Shown in pieces: positions 42,946 to 50,199 of a stretch of 64,000 nt of DNA. This DNA is from JADMJV01 sp964649085. GTDB taxonomy: Bacteria; Vulcanimicrobiota; Xenobia; Xenobiales; JADMJV01. The position numbers were made by a program, and so were the translations under genes. A model generated the notes under the pieces. The model was not told the DNA's origin. It did not search any database and worked only from the letters and a program-made list of their open reading frames with translations. The first letter of the stretch is position 1, and each line of letters opens with the position of its first letter. The stretch spans positions 14,237 to 78,236 of the forward strand of contig CAZYPN010000033.1 of assembly GCA_964649085.1 (NCBI GenBank), in the 5' to 3' direction.

Positions 42946-44240
42946 AGCCAGGATTGGTTCGCCAGCAGTCCCTTGCCGCCTTTGACCTGGATGGATTTCT
43001 TTGTTTCGACGGCGGCCGCCACCATCTCGCGAATGGGACGCACCCAATCAGGTTGATCGACCTGCAAGGTAGGGTCGGTAAGCCGCGGACGGTCTACCCA
43101 GCAGGCCACCGCCCCTACCAAGCCCACCGGATGAGGCGCCTGAAGCTGAACACCCTGAATCAAACCGAGCAGATGACTCCCCCCACGTGGCGTACGTCGT
43201 CCGTTCACAAAACTTCGAAGCACGGTTTCCAGGCCGGGAGCAAAGGCGAAGGCACCTTCCACTCGCCCGCCGGGAAGCGCCCCTTGAAAACGCCACACTT
43301 CCGGACGACCATTCCAGCAATAAAGCTGATCGTGCACCCAGTCAGCCAGGCCCCCCGGGCTGTGAAAGTACACTCGGTCCTGCAACACCTGCAGGGTGAG
43401 TTTCAACCCCGGATAGAGCACGGCCAGGTCGCCCAATAATCCGCGCGCCATCGGCACATTGGCCTGCAGTTGAGGGCCCAGACGCAGGCGGATGCGGCCG
43501 GCCTCGAAACGCAGTTGCTGGCAAAACGCCGCGCACAGGAAGGGCTCGCTGAACACCACGGGGCTGTCCTGGTGGCTGTGAAGGATGTGCCAGCTGCGCT
43601 CGTTCCAGGGCGGCCCATCGTCTTCCAATACAATCTCGCGCCCCACTTTCAAGTCGATGCGCTGCACTCTCAACTCCTGCGCCTGCTCGAGACTATCGCT
43701 GAGCAACATGCGCAGCCATTCCAAGAATCCCCGCTCATCCTGACTGCCCAGGTACATACTGGGACGATACTGGGCCGAGTGGCGCAGGTCTCCCAGTGTA
43801 AGAACCTCCTTGCGCAGGCTGATGTCGGGCAACCAGGGCCGAATCACGTTGCGCAAGTCCTTCCAGTGCTCGGGCCGAGGCCGTGAGGGGAAGACGAAGA
43901 CCTGGCTGCTTTCAAAGCGCGACACCTGCAAGCCATACCCCTGTACGCCCGGCCCCAGCAATTGCCGGGCCACTCGAGGGCCAAACAGGGCCACCACACG
44001 CGGTTGATACTCGCGGATCAGACTGGGAATGTTGCCCTCACTCAGGTAGACATGGCCGATGCCAAACTCGGGAAGCCGTTCCCAATCGCGTGGCGACAGA
44101 TTCTCCGGGACAAGCCCGTAACGTGCCATAGCAGGCCAGAACGGGTCGACCGGATCGACCCTGGGAATCTGGGCGAATTGTGAGGCCGCATCAGGCTCGA
44201 AGGAGCAGAAGACCACGGCCAGATCGTGCCGAAGTATCAC
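42942..44240 (-). CDS. degenerate GyrB/ParE-like protein fused to a uracil-DNA-glycosylase-like domain
   Basis: 432 residues, GTG start. Residues 5-138 resemble the Mug/TDG branch of uracil-DNA glycosylases: VVFCSFEPD where the family has F-x-G-x-N-P-G, then DPFWPAMARYGL, LPEFGIGHVYL and VFVFPSR. Residues 144-258 follow the GyrB ATPase domain: RPSMYLGSQDERGF matches R-P-G-M-Y-I-G-s-t-d-x-x-G-L, and VLEDDGPPWN matches the V-x-D-N-G-R-G-I-P region. The transducer domain follows at 259-410 (LAVLYPGLKLTLQ, YFHSPGGLADWV, LRSFVNGRRTPRGGSHLLGL). The N-box glutamate and asparagine, the DxGxG glycines and the GGLHGVG lid are all lost, and there is no TOPRIM domain. Confidence 0.7.
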   Translation of the reverse strand: MILRHDLAVVFCSFEPDAASQFAQIPRVDPVDPFWPAMARYGLVPENLSPRDWERLPEFGIGHVYLSEGNIPSLIREYQPRVVALFGPRVARQLLGPGVQGYGLQVSRFESSQVFVFPSRPRPEHWKDLRNVIRPWLPDISLRKEVLTLGDLRHSAQYRPSMYLGSQDERGFLEWLRMLLSDSLEQAQELRVQRIDLKVGREIVLEDDGPPWNERSWHILHSHQDSPVVFSEPFLCAAFCQQLRFEAGRIRLRLGPQLQANVPMARGLLGDLAVLYPGLKLTLQVLQDRVYFHSPGGLADWVHDQLYCWNGRPEVWRFQGALPGGRVEGAFAFAPGLETVLRSFVNGRRTPRGGSHLLGLIQGVQLQAPHPVGLVGAVACWVDRPRLTDPTLQVDQPDWVRPIREMVAAAVETKKSIQVKGGKGLLANQSWL

Positions 44241-44284
44241 AAGGCGTGACTTCCCGACAGCGTAGAGCGAACCTCCGAGCTACA

Positions 44285-44313
44285 GCAAAAAACCCTGACA
44301 GAATCAGGGTTTT
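44285..44313 (-). terminator. Rho-independent terminator of the tRNA operon
   Basis: AAAACCCTGA (44289-44298) pairs with TCAGGGTTTT (44304-44313); on the minus strand the stem is followed by a run of T. It lies 4 bases past the 3' end of tRNA-Ala. Confidence 0.85.
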
Positions 44314-44316
44314 CTT

Positions 44317-44392
44317 TGGTGGAGCTGGACGGATTCGAACCGACGACATCCTGCTTGCAAAGCAGGCGCTCTCCCAACTGAGCTACAGCCCC
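44317..44392 (-). tRNA. tRNA-Ala (anticodon UGC)
   Basis: 76-base cloverleaf read on the minus strand: acceptor GGGGCTG, D-arm AGCTCAGTTGGGAGAGC, anticodon stem CCTGC/GCAGG with loop TTTGCAA, T-arm GGTTCGAATCC, and an encoded CCA end. It follows tRNA-Ile after 8 bases. Confidence 0.98.
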
Positions 44393-44400
44393 GTTCGGGG

Positions 44401-44477
44401 TGGTGGGCTTGGCTGGACTCGAACCAGCGACCTCATCCTTATCAGGGATGCGCTCTAACCACCTGAGCTACAAGCCC
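44401..44477 (-). tRNA. tRNA-Ile (anticodon GAU)
   Basis: 77-base cloverleaf on the minus strand: acceptor GGGCTTG, anticodon stem CATCC/GGATG with loop CTGATAA containing GAT, T-arm GGTTCGAGTCC and an encoded CCA. The Ile-Ala order is that of rRNA operon spacers, but no rRNA is adjacent. Confidence 0.98.
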
Positions 44478-44489
44478 GAACGCTAGGGT

Positions 44490-44518
44490 AAGTTAGCACT
44501 TTGTGGTTCCGATGTCAA
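44490..44518 (-). promoter_or_regulatory. promoter of the tRNA-Ile/tRNA-Ala operon
   Basis: On the minus strand TTGACA (44513-44518) is followed after exactly 17 bases by TGC-TAACTT (-10 at 44490-44495, with an extended TGn). The -35 box overlaps the stop codon of the upstream glycosyltransferase gene. Transcription would start about 5 bases before tRNA-Ile. Confidence 0.75.
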
Positions 44519-45786
44519 CGATGAGAACCTCGGCAAAGTTGCAACAACCTGTCGGCCGCTGCCTCAAACCCCTCTTCCGAAGCTCGTCGAAGCGCCTGAG
44601 TGGCCAGACGCTCTCGCTGCTCGGGGTGATCGAGCAACTGGCGGATAGCCTCCCACAGCCGCGACTCGAGAGCGGGGCCGCGGGCGAGTACGCATGCGCA
44701 GTCCTCATCGGTGACCGCATCCACTCCATAGCTGCGCACTGCCACCGTGGGACATCCAGCCGCCATTGCCTCCATGATCGTCAGCCCATAGCTCTCGTGA
44801 CGAGAACATACGGCGAATACCTGCGCACGCTGCAGCGCCGCCCACTTGAGAGCTCCTCCCAGGTGTCCAGGAAAGAGCACCCGGACCCGCTTCAGTCTCG
44901 AGGCCAGCTGTTTCAAGCGTTGCAAGAAACGTTGCCCCATCATATAACTCGAACCTCCCACGATGGCCACCGTAAGCCCAGCGGGAATTTGACCGCGCTC
45001 CTCGCCCAACTTGAGAGCGCGCAACAAGGTATCCTGGGACTTCTCGGGGGCGATGCGTGAAAGCGTCAAAATCAAAGGGGCACGCGGGTCCAGTTGCCAC
45101 TGCCTTGCCAGTTGCTCCTGAGCGGCCCGTATCTCCTCGATGGCAGGCATGGTGCAGGGAGCGCCCCAGGGTACCACCTGAACGCGCCCCTCGGGCATCG
45201 CGGGATAACATCCCTCCAAAATGCCCAGCATCCGCTGCGAAGGCACCACCAGCGTTCGGCAATGCTCGGCCGCCAACAACTGCTTTTCAAACACCAATCG
45301 TAGCACATCAGGGCAGGGGAACCAGCGCAGTTGGCGATGCATCCAGGTCCACCAGAAAGGGGGCAGAGCATCTCCCAGATAGAATCGCTGAAAATAGTCC
45401 ACCACATCGACGTGCAGAATACACAAACAGCTCAACCCGGCCCGACTCAGCCTGCCGAAATCGGGGCCCTCGGAAACATCGTGAGAAAGCACCACCGGCC
45501 GCTCGCGCTGATCCAGCAACCAGGCCGTGGCCTCCTTCTCAAACCGCCGACAGAAACGTGCGTAAGCCAGTTCGCTCAGTTGCGACGGAATCGCCTCTCC
45601 CAAACTGCCGACGCGCACATAATCGACCCCTTCGGGGGCCCGAGGACCGCTACCCAGCAGAGTGACCTTTACATCGGGGCGCCCTTGCCACAATCGACAC
45701 AGACGCTCACACACCGCGGCTCCTCCTCCCAGGGGGACAGACTCAGAATCGTAACCGCCATGGGCAGCCGTCATGACCACATGCAT
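44515..45786 (-). CDS. family 4-type glycosyltransferase
   Basis: 423 residues with a GT-B fold. The N-terminal domain has GGYDSESVPLGGGAAVCERL, a nucleotide-sugar-independent acceptor loop. The C-terminal donor domain has ILTLSRIAPEKSQDTLLRA, VAIVGGSSYMMG and the E-x7-E motif in RHESYGLTIMEAMAAG. It is expected to transfer a sugar from a nucleotide-sugar to a glycan or lipid. No other polysaccharide genes are adjacent, so the product cannot be named. Confidence 0.88.
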   Translation of the reverse strand: MHVVMTAAHGGYDSESVPLGGGAAVCERLCRLWQGRPDVKVTLLGSGPRAPEGVDYVRVGSLGEAIPSQLSELAYARFCRRFEKEATAWLLDQRERPVVLSHDVSEGPDFGRLSRAGLSCLCILHVDVVDYFQRFYLGDALPPFWWTWMHRQLRWFPCPDVLRLVFEKQLLAAEHCRTLVVPSQRMLGILEGCYPAMPEGRVQVVPWGAPCTMPAIEEIRAAQEQLARQWQLDPRAPLILTLSRIAPEKSQDTLLRALKLGEERGQIPAGLTVAIVGGSSYMMGQRFLQRLKQLASRLKRVRVLFPGHLGGALKWAALQRAQVFAVCSRHESYGLTIMEAMAAGCPTVAVRSYGVDAVTDEDCACVLARGPALESRLWEAIRQLLDHPEQRERLATQALRRASEEGFEAAADRLLQLCRGSHR

Positions 45787-45870
45787 CGAGCGCAGTTGGC
45801 CTGTACAGGAGTAAAGCCCTTCCTGCCGGGGAAAAGGAATAACCCAGTGTAATAAAAGGAGAATCGACCC

Positions 45871-46413
45871 GTGGCCAAGACCATTGCCGACCCCACCATG
45901 ATCCTCAAACCCGGATGCATCGAGGGGTTAAACCAACAGATCACCAACGAACTGCAGGCATCTCTGCAATACACCGCTATCGCCAGCTACTTCGACAGCG
46001 AAGGGCTGCCTGCGTTGGCTCAGCACTTCACCCGCCAGTCCGACGAGGAGCGCACCCACGCGCTCAAGTTCGTCAAATACTTGCTCGACGCCGGTAGTCG
46101 CCCCATCTTCAAGGGCATTCCCGAAGTCCGAAACGACTTCAAATCGGCCCAAGAAGCGGTCCAGTGCGCTCTTGAGCACGAACTGAAAGTCACCAACCAG
46201 ATCAACGACCTGGTGGCCACGGCTGCCAAACAGAATGACTACATGACCCATACCTTCCTGCAGTGGTTCGTCACCGAGCAACTCGAAGAGGTCTCCTCCA
46301 TGAGTACCCTGCTGCAGATCATCAAGCACGCCGGGCCCAGCCTGCTGCTTGTGGAGGACTACGTCCGCCGTCAGACCGAGGCCGCTGGGGCCGCAGAAGC
46401 CGAAGGCGAATAG
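45871..46413 (+). CDS. ferritin-like iron storage protein
   Basis: 180 residues from GTG 45871, with AAGGAG nine bases upstream. The four-helix bundle carries the di-iron site residues of bacterial ferritins: E27 in NELQASLQY, Y34, E60 and H63 in DEERTHAL, E104 in LEHELKVT and the Q137/E140 region of TEQLEEV. It resembles FtnA rather than bacterioferritin, since there is no obvious haem methionine. It should oxidise and store iron, which fits with the SUF genes in the window. A perfect hairpin follows the stop. Confidence 0.9.
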   Translation: MAKTIADPTMILKPGCIEGLNQQITNELQASLQYTAIASYFDSEGLPALAQHFTRQSDEERTHALKFVKYLLDAGSRPIFKGIPEVRNDFKSAQEAVQCALEHELKVTNQINDLVATAAKQNDYMTHTFLQWFVTEQLEEVSSMSTLLQIIKHAGPSLLLVEDYVRRQTEAAGAAEAEGE

Positions 46414-46426
46414 CCCCTTCTCACCT

Positions 46427-46454
46427 CAGGGCGAGGCCGGCTGGCCTCGCCCTG
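46427..46454 (+). terminator. perfect 12-bp hairpin after the ferritin gene (no T-run)
   Basis: CAGGGCGAGGCC (46427-46438) pairs perfectly with GGCCTCGCCCTG (46443-46454) around a GGCT loop. No T-tract follows, so it is either an atypical terminator or a 3'-end stabiliser. Confidence 0.5.
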
Positions 46455-46580
46455 TCCGTCGCCGTGGTAACAACCTGGAGCGAGCTGTACACATCGCTGT
46501 AACACCGTTCACTCGTCCCCCTCTCTCGAGCTCACTATCCTCAAGAGGACGACAGCACCAGAGAGACAGGAGTGACCGCA

Positions 46581-47270
46581 ATGTACCAAGTCGGGAATAT
46601 CACCAACAACCTTAACCTCAACCTCACCCCCAACATCGGGCAGCAACTCATCGCCGCGTTGCAAACCATTCTGGGCGGTGCCCAGGCTGGCGGTGGAGGT
46701 TGCCCGGCCTGCGGAGGAGGCGGTCAGGGCGGTCCCTTTGCAGGGGCCATGGCCGGTGCCGGCGGAGCAGGCGCCTTTGCGGCGGCCGGTCCCGGATTTG
46801 CGATGGCCGGTGCCGGAGGAGGCCTCGGCGCCCTACAGAGTAACTTCGGTGGTGACCCCTCCATGGGTGGCTTCGGTGGCGATCCCTCCATGGGTGGCTT
46901 CGGCGGCGATCCTTCCATGGGTGGCTTCGGCGGCGACCTGAGCGCCTTCGCCGGAGACCCCATGATGGGCATGGACCCCTCGATGATGGGCATGGACCCC
47001 TCGATGATGGGCGGCGACCCCTCCATGATGGGCATGGACCCCTCGATGATGGGCGGCGACCCCTCCATGGCGGGCGGGGGAGACCCCTACCAACAGGGCT
47101 TCCAGGCCGGAATGCAGGCCGCCCAAATGCAGCAGGTCCTGCAGCAGGTCGTGGGCGTCATCTCCCAACTGCTCGGGGGAATGCTCAACGGCGGAGGCAT
47201 GGGCGGGGGCATGGGCGGCAACCCAATGGCCGGTGGCCCCATGGCCATGGCCGGCTCCGGTTTCTTCTAA
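46581..47270 (+). CDS. Gly/Met-rich repeat protein of unknown function
   Basis: 229 residues from ATG 46581 (AGGAG eight bases upstream). The N-terminus is MYQVGNITNNLNLNLTPNIG followed by an amphipathic helix (QQLIAALQTIL). A CPAC motif sits at 41-44 in a glycine tract. Residues 89-118 repeat FGGDPSMGG and 127-164 repeat M-x-x-DPSM. The C-terminus has an amphipathic QMQQVLQQVVGVISQLLGGML followed by MGGG tracts. No signal peptide. Composition recalls harpins and other glycine-rich secreted or assembly-forming proteins, but there is no homology claim. It has its own terminator. Confidence 0.75.
   Translation: MYQVGNITNNLNLNLTPNIGQQLIAALQTILGGAQAGGGGCPACGGGGQGGPFAGAMAGAGGAGAFAAAGPGFAMAGAGGGLGALQSNFGGDPSMGGFGGDPSMGGFGGDPSMGGFGGDLSAFAGDPMMGMDPSMMGMDPSMMGGDPSMMGMDPSMMGGDPSMAGGGDPYQQGFQAGMQAAQMQQVLQQVVGVISQLLGGMLNGGGMGGGMGGNPMAGGPMAMAGSGFF
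46845..47072 (+). repeat. in-gene tandem repeats of the Gly/Met-rich protein
   Basis: Two adjoining arrays inside the gene: about three 27-base units encoding FGGDPSMGG, then five 21-base units encoding M-x-x-DPSM. Units are nearly identical at the DNA level, which favours slippage and copy-number change. Confidence 0.85.
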
Positions 47271-47288
47271 ATAAGCCACTTTCCGAGA

Positions 47289-47320
47289 AAAGCCCCCCGC
47301 AAGCCACGGGGGGCTTTTTT
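47289..47320 (+). terminator. Rho-independent terminator after the Gly/Met-rich gene
   Basis: AAAGCCCCCC (47289-47298) pairs with GGGGGGCTTT (47308-47317) around a nine-base loop, followed by T to 47320. Confidence 0.9.
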
Positions 47321-47408
47321 ATGTTCTCACCTCAGCAAAAAGGAGTCGAAAACATGTTCGCCAACCATGGGCATTGAAAGCACTTCAACCCGCATGGGAG
47401 GGAACACC

Positions 47409-48035
47409 ATGATTGAGACCCGCCGAGCCCGTCGCCTGCATTGCGACGAAATCGTCGACTGCGAAAGCCAGGGGCGCGTACAAAGCGTGCTGGTGCGCGA
47501 CATCTCGTGGGGTGGCGCACGCCTGCGTGGCCAGCGCCTTCCTGCCCCAGGGACCATCCTGCGCATCTCGGCCGTGCTGGGCATCGCTCGCGAATGGATC
47601 TTCGCCCAGGTGTGCTGGGTCAACCAGGAGCGCAACGAAGCGGGCATTCGCTTCCTCGAGCCCATCTCTCGCATCCGCCAAACCTGGGTCAGCGACCTCG
47701 TCGAGGCGCCCCTGGGCCCCGAGCGTCGCCGAGACATCCGCGTCCCCACCGAAGTCTACATGGAAATCAAGCTGCCCGGGCGCAGCCGCCCCTGGGAGGC
47801 CCGCAGCCTCGACCTCAGCCGGGGCGGAGCCCAACTTCGATTGCCCCAGAGCGCGGCCCGCAAAGGCGACTATGCCGACGTCTACCTCTGCCTGCCCTGG
47901 TGCATGTTGGAACTCGCGGCCCAGGTCGTACGAGGCCCCGAAGAAGGCCAACCCTCGGTCCGATTTTTCGGCCTTACGCCTGGCGAGGACGAAGCCCTAA
48001 CCCAGTTCGTCAACCACCAGATCGGCCAGAACTGA
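47409..48035 (+). CDS. tandem PilZ-domain protein (cyclic di-GMP receptor)
   Basis: 208 residues from ATG 47409 with GGGAGGG upstream. Two PilZ modules each keep the cyclic di-GMP motifs: RRARR with DISWGGARL in the first, and RRRDIR with DLSRGGAQL in the second. It should bind cyclic di-GMP, such as that made by the GGDEF protein at 11942. The output is unknown because there is no other domain. Its end overlaps the convergent ATP-grasp gene by 39 bp. Confidence 0.88.
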   Translation: MIETRRARRLHCDEIVDCESQGRVQSVLVRDISWGGARLRGQRLPAPGTILRISAVLGIAREWIFAQVCWVNQERNEAGIRFLEPISRIRQTWVSDLVEAPLGPERRRDIRVPTEVYMEIKLPGRSRPWEARSLDLSRGGAQLRLPQSAARKGDYADVYLCLPWCMLELAAQVVRGPEEGQPSVRFFGLTPGEDEALTQFVNHQIGQN

Positions 48036-48815
48036 GGCGCTTTCCGGGGCCTGCTCGAAATACAGACTGGGCTCAATGGCCTCCAGCTCGCCCAGCCAGT
48101 AGCCGCCCCCTGGGGCCAACAGCCAGTCCACCCGGGCATACAAACAGGGAGCGGGCAGCTGTTGCAAACACCGCAGACTCCATTGAATCAGAGAAAGCGA
48201 GGGCTCAAAACGCGAAAAGCGGCCGCCCAGCTCGGCCTGCACCCGGAAATCACCGGGCGTCGGTCGCTTGCACACCGCGTGCGCCAGTTGCTGGCCGAAG
48301 AACACCAGCGAAAGCTCACCTTCCACAGCAACCGAAGCCACATAAGGCTGCACCATCCAGCGGTGCCCGGCAGGAACCTCCAGGTCGCCTCGGGTTCGCA
48401 CCGTATGGCGCGAACCCGCCGACACCCGCGGCTTGACCACCACCTCGTCCCAGCCCCGACGCCCACGAATCTCTTTCAAATCCACGTCGCCTTCGGGCCA
48501 CTCGGTGGGCACCACCGGTATACCGGCTGCCTCCAGCTGATCCAAATAGATCTTGTCGTGATTCCACTCCACCACTCGGGCCGGGTTGACCAGCCGGGGC
48601 ACGCGCCGCACCCAGTTCAGATAATCCCCAATATGCTCGACATAGTCCCAGGTCGAACGGATCAGGCACAGATCGTAGCCTTCCCACTCCACCGAAGGGT
48701 CGTTCCACAGCCGGGGCTCGGCCTGCACCCCTCGCTGCCGCAGCGCCTCGAGCAAGAAACGGTCGTCACCATCGAGTTGGGGGAAAAGCGAACAGGTCGC
48801 CAGTGCAACCTTCAA
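47997..48815 (-). CDS. ATP-grasp family protein
   Basis: 272 residues. MKVALATCSLFPQLDGDDRFLLEAL, then EGYDLCLIRSTWDYVEH and VVEWNHDKIYLDQLEAAGIPVVPT, and VVVKPRVSAGSRHTVR match the ATP-grasp group of hypothetical glutathione synthetase/RimK-like ligases, which includes the cycloserine ligase DcsG. It probably joins a carboxylate to an amine with ATP; substrates are unknown. The gene overlaps the PilZ gene end and is followed upstream by a small exported protein gene 1 bp away. Confidence 0.78.
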   Translation of the reverse strand: MKVALATCSLFPQLDGDDRFLLEALRQRGVQAEPRLWNDPSVEWEGYDLCLIRSTWDYVEHIGDYLNWVRRVPRLVNPARVVEWNHDKIYLDQLEAAGIPVVPTEWPEGDVDLKEIRGRRGWDEVVVKPRVSAGSRHTVRTRGDLEVPAGHRWMVQPYVASVAVEGELSLVFFGQQLAHAVCKRPTPGDFRVQAELGGRFSRFEPSLSLIQWSLRCLQQLPAPCLYARVDWLLAPGGGYWLGELEAIEPSLYFEQAPESASVLADLVVDELG

Positions 48816-48816
48816 A

Positions 48817-49236
48817 TCAGGGATTCACCTGCACTTGCTGAACCCGATACTTACCACCCTCTTTGAAGAAATTCACCGCCAGCGTGCCCTTCTTCTTCGA
48901 GAACACAGCGTTATACATGATCAGACCATTTACCTCAGAGAAGGTCGAGCGGCTCTCGTCGATCGTGCGACTTTTCAGAGTTCCGTAGTCCTTGTGATAC
49001 ATATTGACGTAGAGCGACTGAAACGCCTGAGGCGTCTGAATGGCCTTCATCTGCTCGGCCCAGGTCGAATAAAACTGCTTATGATTCTTGGCGTTATAGC
49101 CATCCATGGTCGTGCCGACCACGGCGTCTAGCGCCTTCAGCTCTTCCTTGGAAATGCCGGGAACGTCAGCGAAAGCCTGTCCGGCCCAAAAAACCAGGGC
49201 CAGACCCAAAGTCAAGAAACGATTGCGTGTCATCAT
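48817..49236 (-). CDS. small exported protein, NTF2-like
   Basis: 139 residues with a signal peptide (FLTLGLALVFWAGQAFA). The mature part begins DVPGISKEELKALDAVVG, with a helix then four or five strands, and could be an NTF2/SnoaL-like fold (TLAVNFFKEGGKYRVQQVQV). No family motif. Start is ATG 49236 or the adjacent ATG at 49233. Confidence 0.7.
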   Translation of the reverse strand: MMTRNRFLTLGLALVFWAGQAFADVPGISKEELKALDAVVGTTMDGYNAKNHKQFYSTWAEQMKAIQTPQAFQSLYVNMYHKDYGTLKSRTIDESRSTFSEVNGLIMYNAVFSKKKGTLAVNFFKEGGKYRVQQVQVNP

Positions 49237-49245
49237 GCCCCATGC

Positions 49246-49821
49246 TTAGCCCCTGACCAGACGATTCCTTCGATCCTCGAGACAGAAATTGTCACCCAAA
49301 CGCCCCAAAATCACCCAGATCGCATAGGCATACAGGGGGGCGTGAAAGGCCTGCTCGGCCAGGGCCTGTAAGGCCAGAGCCTGCCAGGGAAATCCGAAAA
49401 TCAGGGCCCGACAGCCGGCCACCAGCACAGCCTTGGTCAGCATCTGGCTGAGCCCAATCGCAAACAGCAGGTGCCAGGGCTTCAAAGGCAAGTGACCCGC
49501 TGCGTCTCGCCGTGTGATGGTCCGATACAACAAGGCGGGCAACATCCCCGCCAGACCGGAAGTCAACGTGAACACAGGAATAAACGGCCCCCCCGGTTTC
49601 ATGATGTAACTCATCACGTCGGCCAGCGCCCCCGTCCAAAACCCTCCCACCGGTCCCAGCAAAAAGCCCGAAAGCACAATGGGAAAACCATTAAACTTGA
49701 GAGCATAGGTGCCGGGCAACGTGGGCATCAACTGCAACGCAGCCGAAAAGGCCACCAGCAAGGCCATCAACGTGATCGATTGAGTTCTCACCTGACAGGC
49801 ATTCTGGATTGCCTCGGGCAT
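49246..49821 (-). CDS. ECF transporter S component, folate-type
   Basis: 191 residues from ATG 49821. Six hydrophobic segments; the region ALKFNGFPIVLSGFLLGPVGG and FIPVFTLTSGLAGMLPALL match the FolT-like family of substrate-binding ECF components. It would bind folate or a related vitamin and work with a shared EcfA/A'/T module located elsewhere. A GTG at 49791 is another possible start; neither has a strong Shine-Dalgarno. The open frame reaches 50244 but that part is antisense to the next gene. Confidence 0.78.
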   Translation of the reverse strand: MPEAIQNACQVRTQSITLMALLVAFSAALQLMPTLPGTYALKFNGFPIVLSGFLLGPVGGFWTGALADVMSYIMKPGGPFIPVFTLTSGLAGMLPALLYRTITRRDAAGHLPLKPWHLLFAIGLSQMLTKAVLVAGCRALIFGFPWQALALQALAEQAFHAPLYAYAIWVILGRLGDNFCLEDRRNRLVRG

Positions 49822-49878
49822 CCTTGCAGGCCCCGGTTGCCTGGCGAAGAATCCAAGCCTCCCGATGAGGAGGTTCAG

Positions 49879-50199
49879 GTGAGCAGAGACGGATGGTTTG
49901 ACGGCAAGGGCATTGACTTGCTCCGCGATGATTTTCTCGAAGAACACCCGCGCTGGAAGCGCTATATCGCCGATGGCCAGATCACGGCGGCGGAAATTCT
50001 CGAGCAAGAAAACTGCATCATCCAGATGCTGCAAAAGCTCGAACCCAGCCTCAACGACGAGCAGCACGCCGAGTTGACCAAGGTGCTGCTGGAATATGAA
50101 GTTCTGATCAACATGGCGCTGGTCCACTACCCTTCGGTGATGGACGCCGAGCGATACTACAAACTGAATGCCCCCGTGGAGGACTCGGTCGATGGCTAA
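49879..50199 (+). CDS. small helical protein upstream of and overlapping thrS
   Basis: 106 residues from GTG 49879, preceded by GAGGAGG at ideal spacing. Mostly helical and acidic: RDGWFDGKGIDLLRDDFLEEH, then EILEQENCIIQMLQKLEPSL. No recognised family. Its TAA lies 6 bases inside thrS (8-bp overlap), implying translational coupling. A role related to ThrRS is only suggested by position. Confidence 0.75.
   Translation: MSRDGWFDGKGIDLLRDDFLEEHPRWKRYIADGQITAAEILEQENCIIQMLQKLEPSLNDEQHAELTKVLLEYEVLINMALVHYPSVMDAERYYKLNAPVEDSVDG

Noticed and set aside
46845..47072. CRISPR-like regular repeats
   Set aside because: The 21- and 27-base units are in-frame protein repeats without spacers.
49792..49878. 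Folate or other riboswitch between the divergent ECF S component and the small gene
   Set aside because: I looked for THF, preQ1, cobalamin and TPP consensus segments on both strands and saw none; a covariance-model search would decide.
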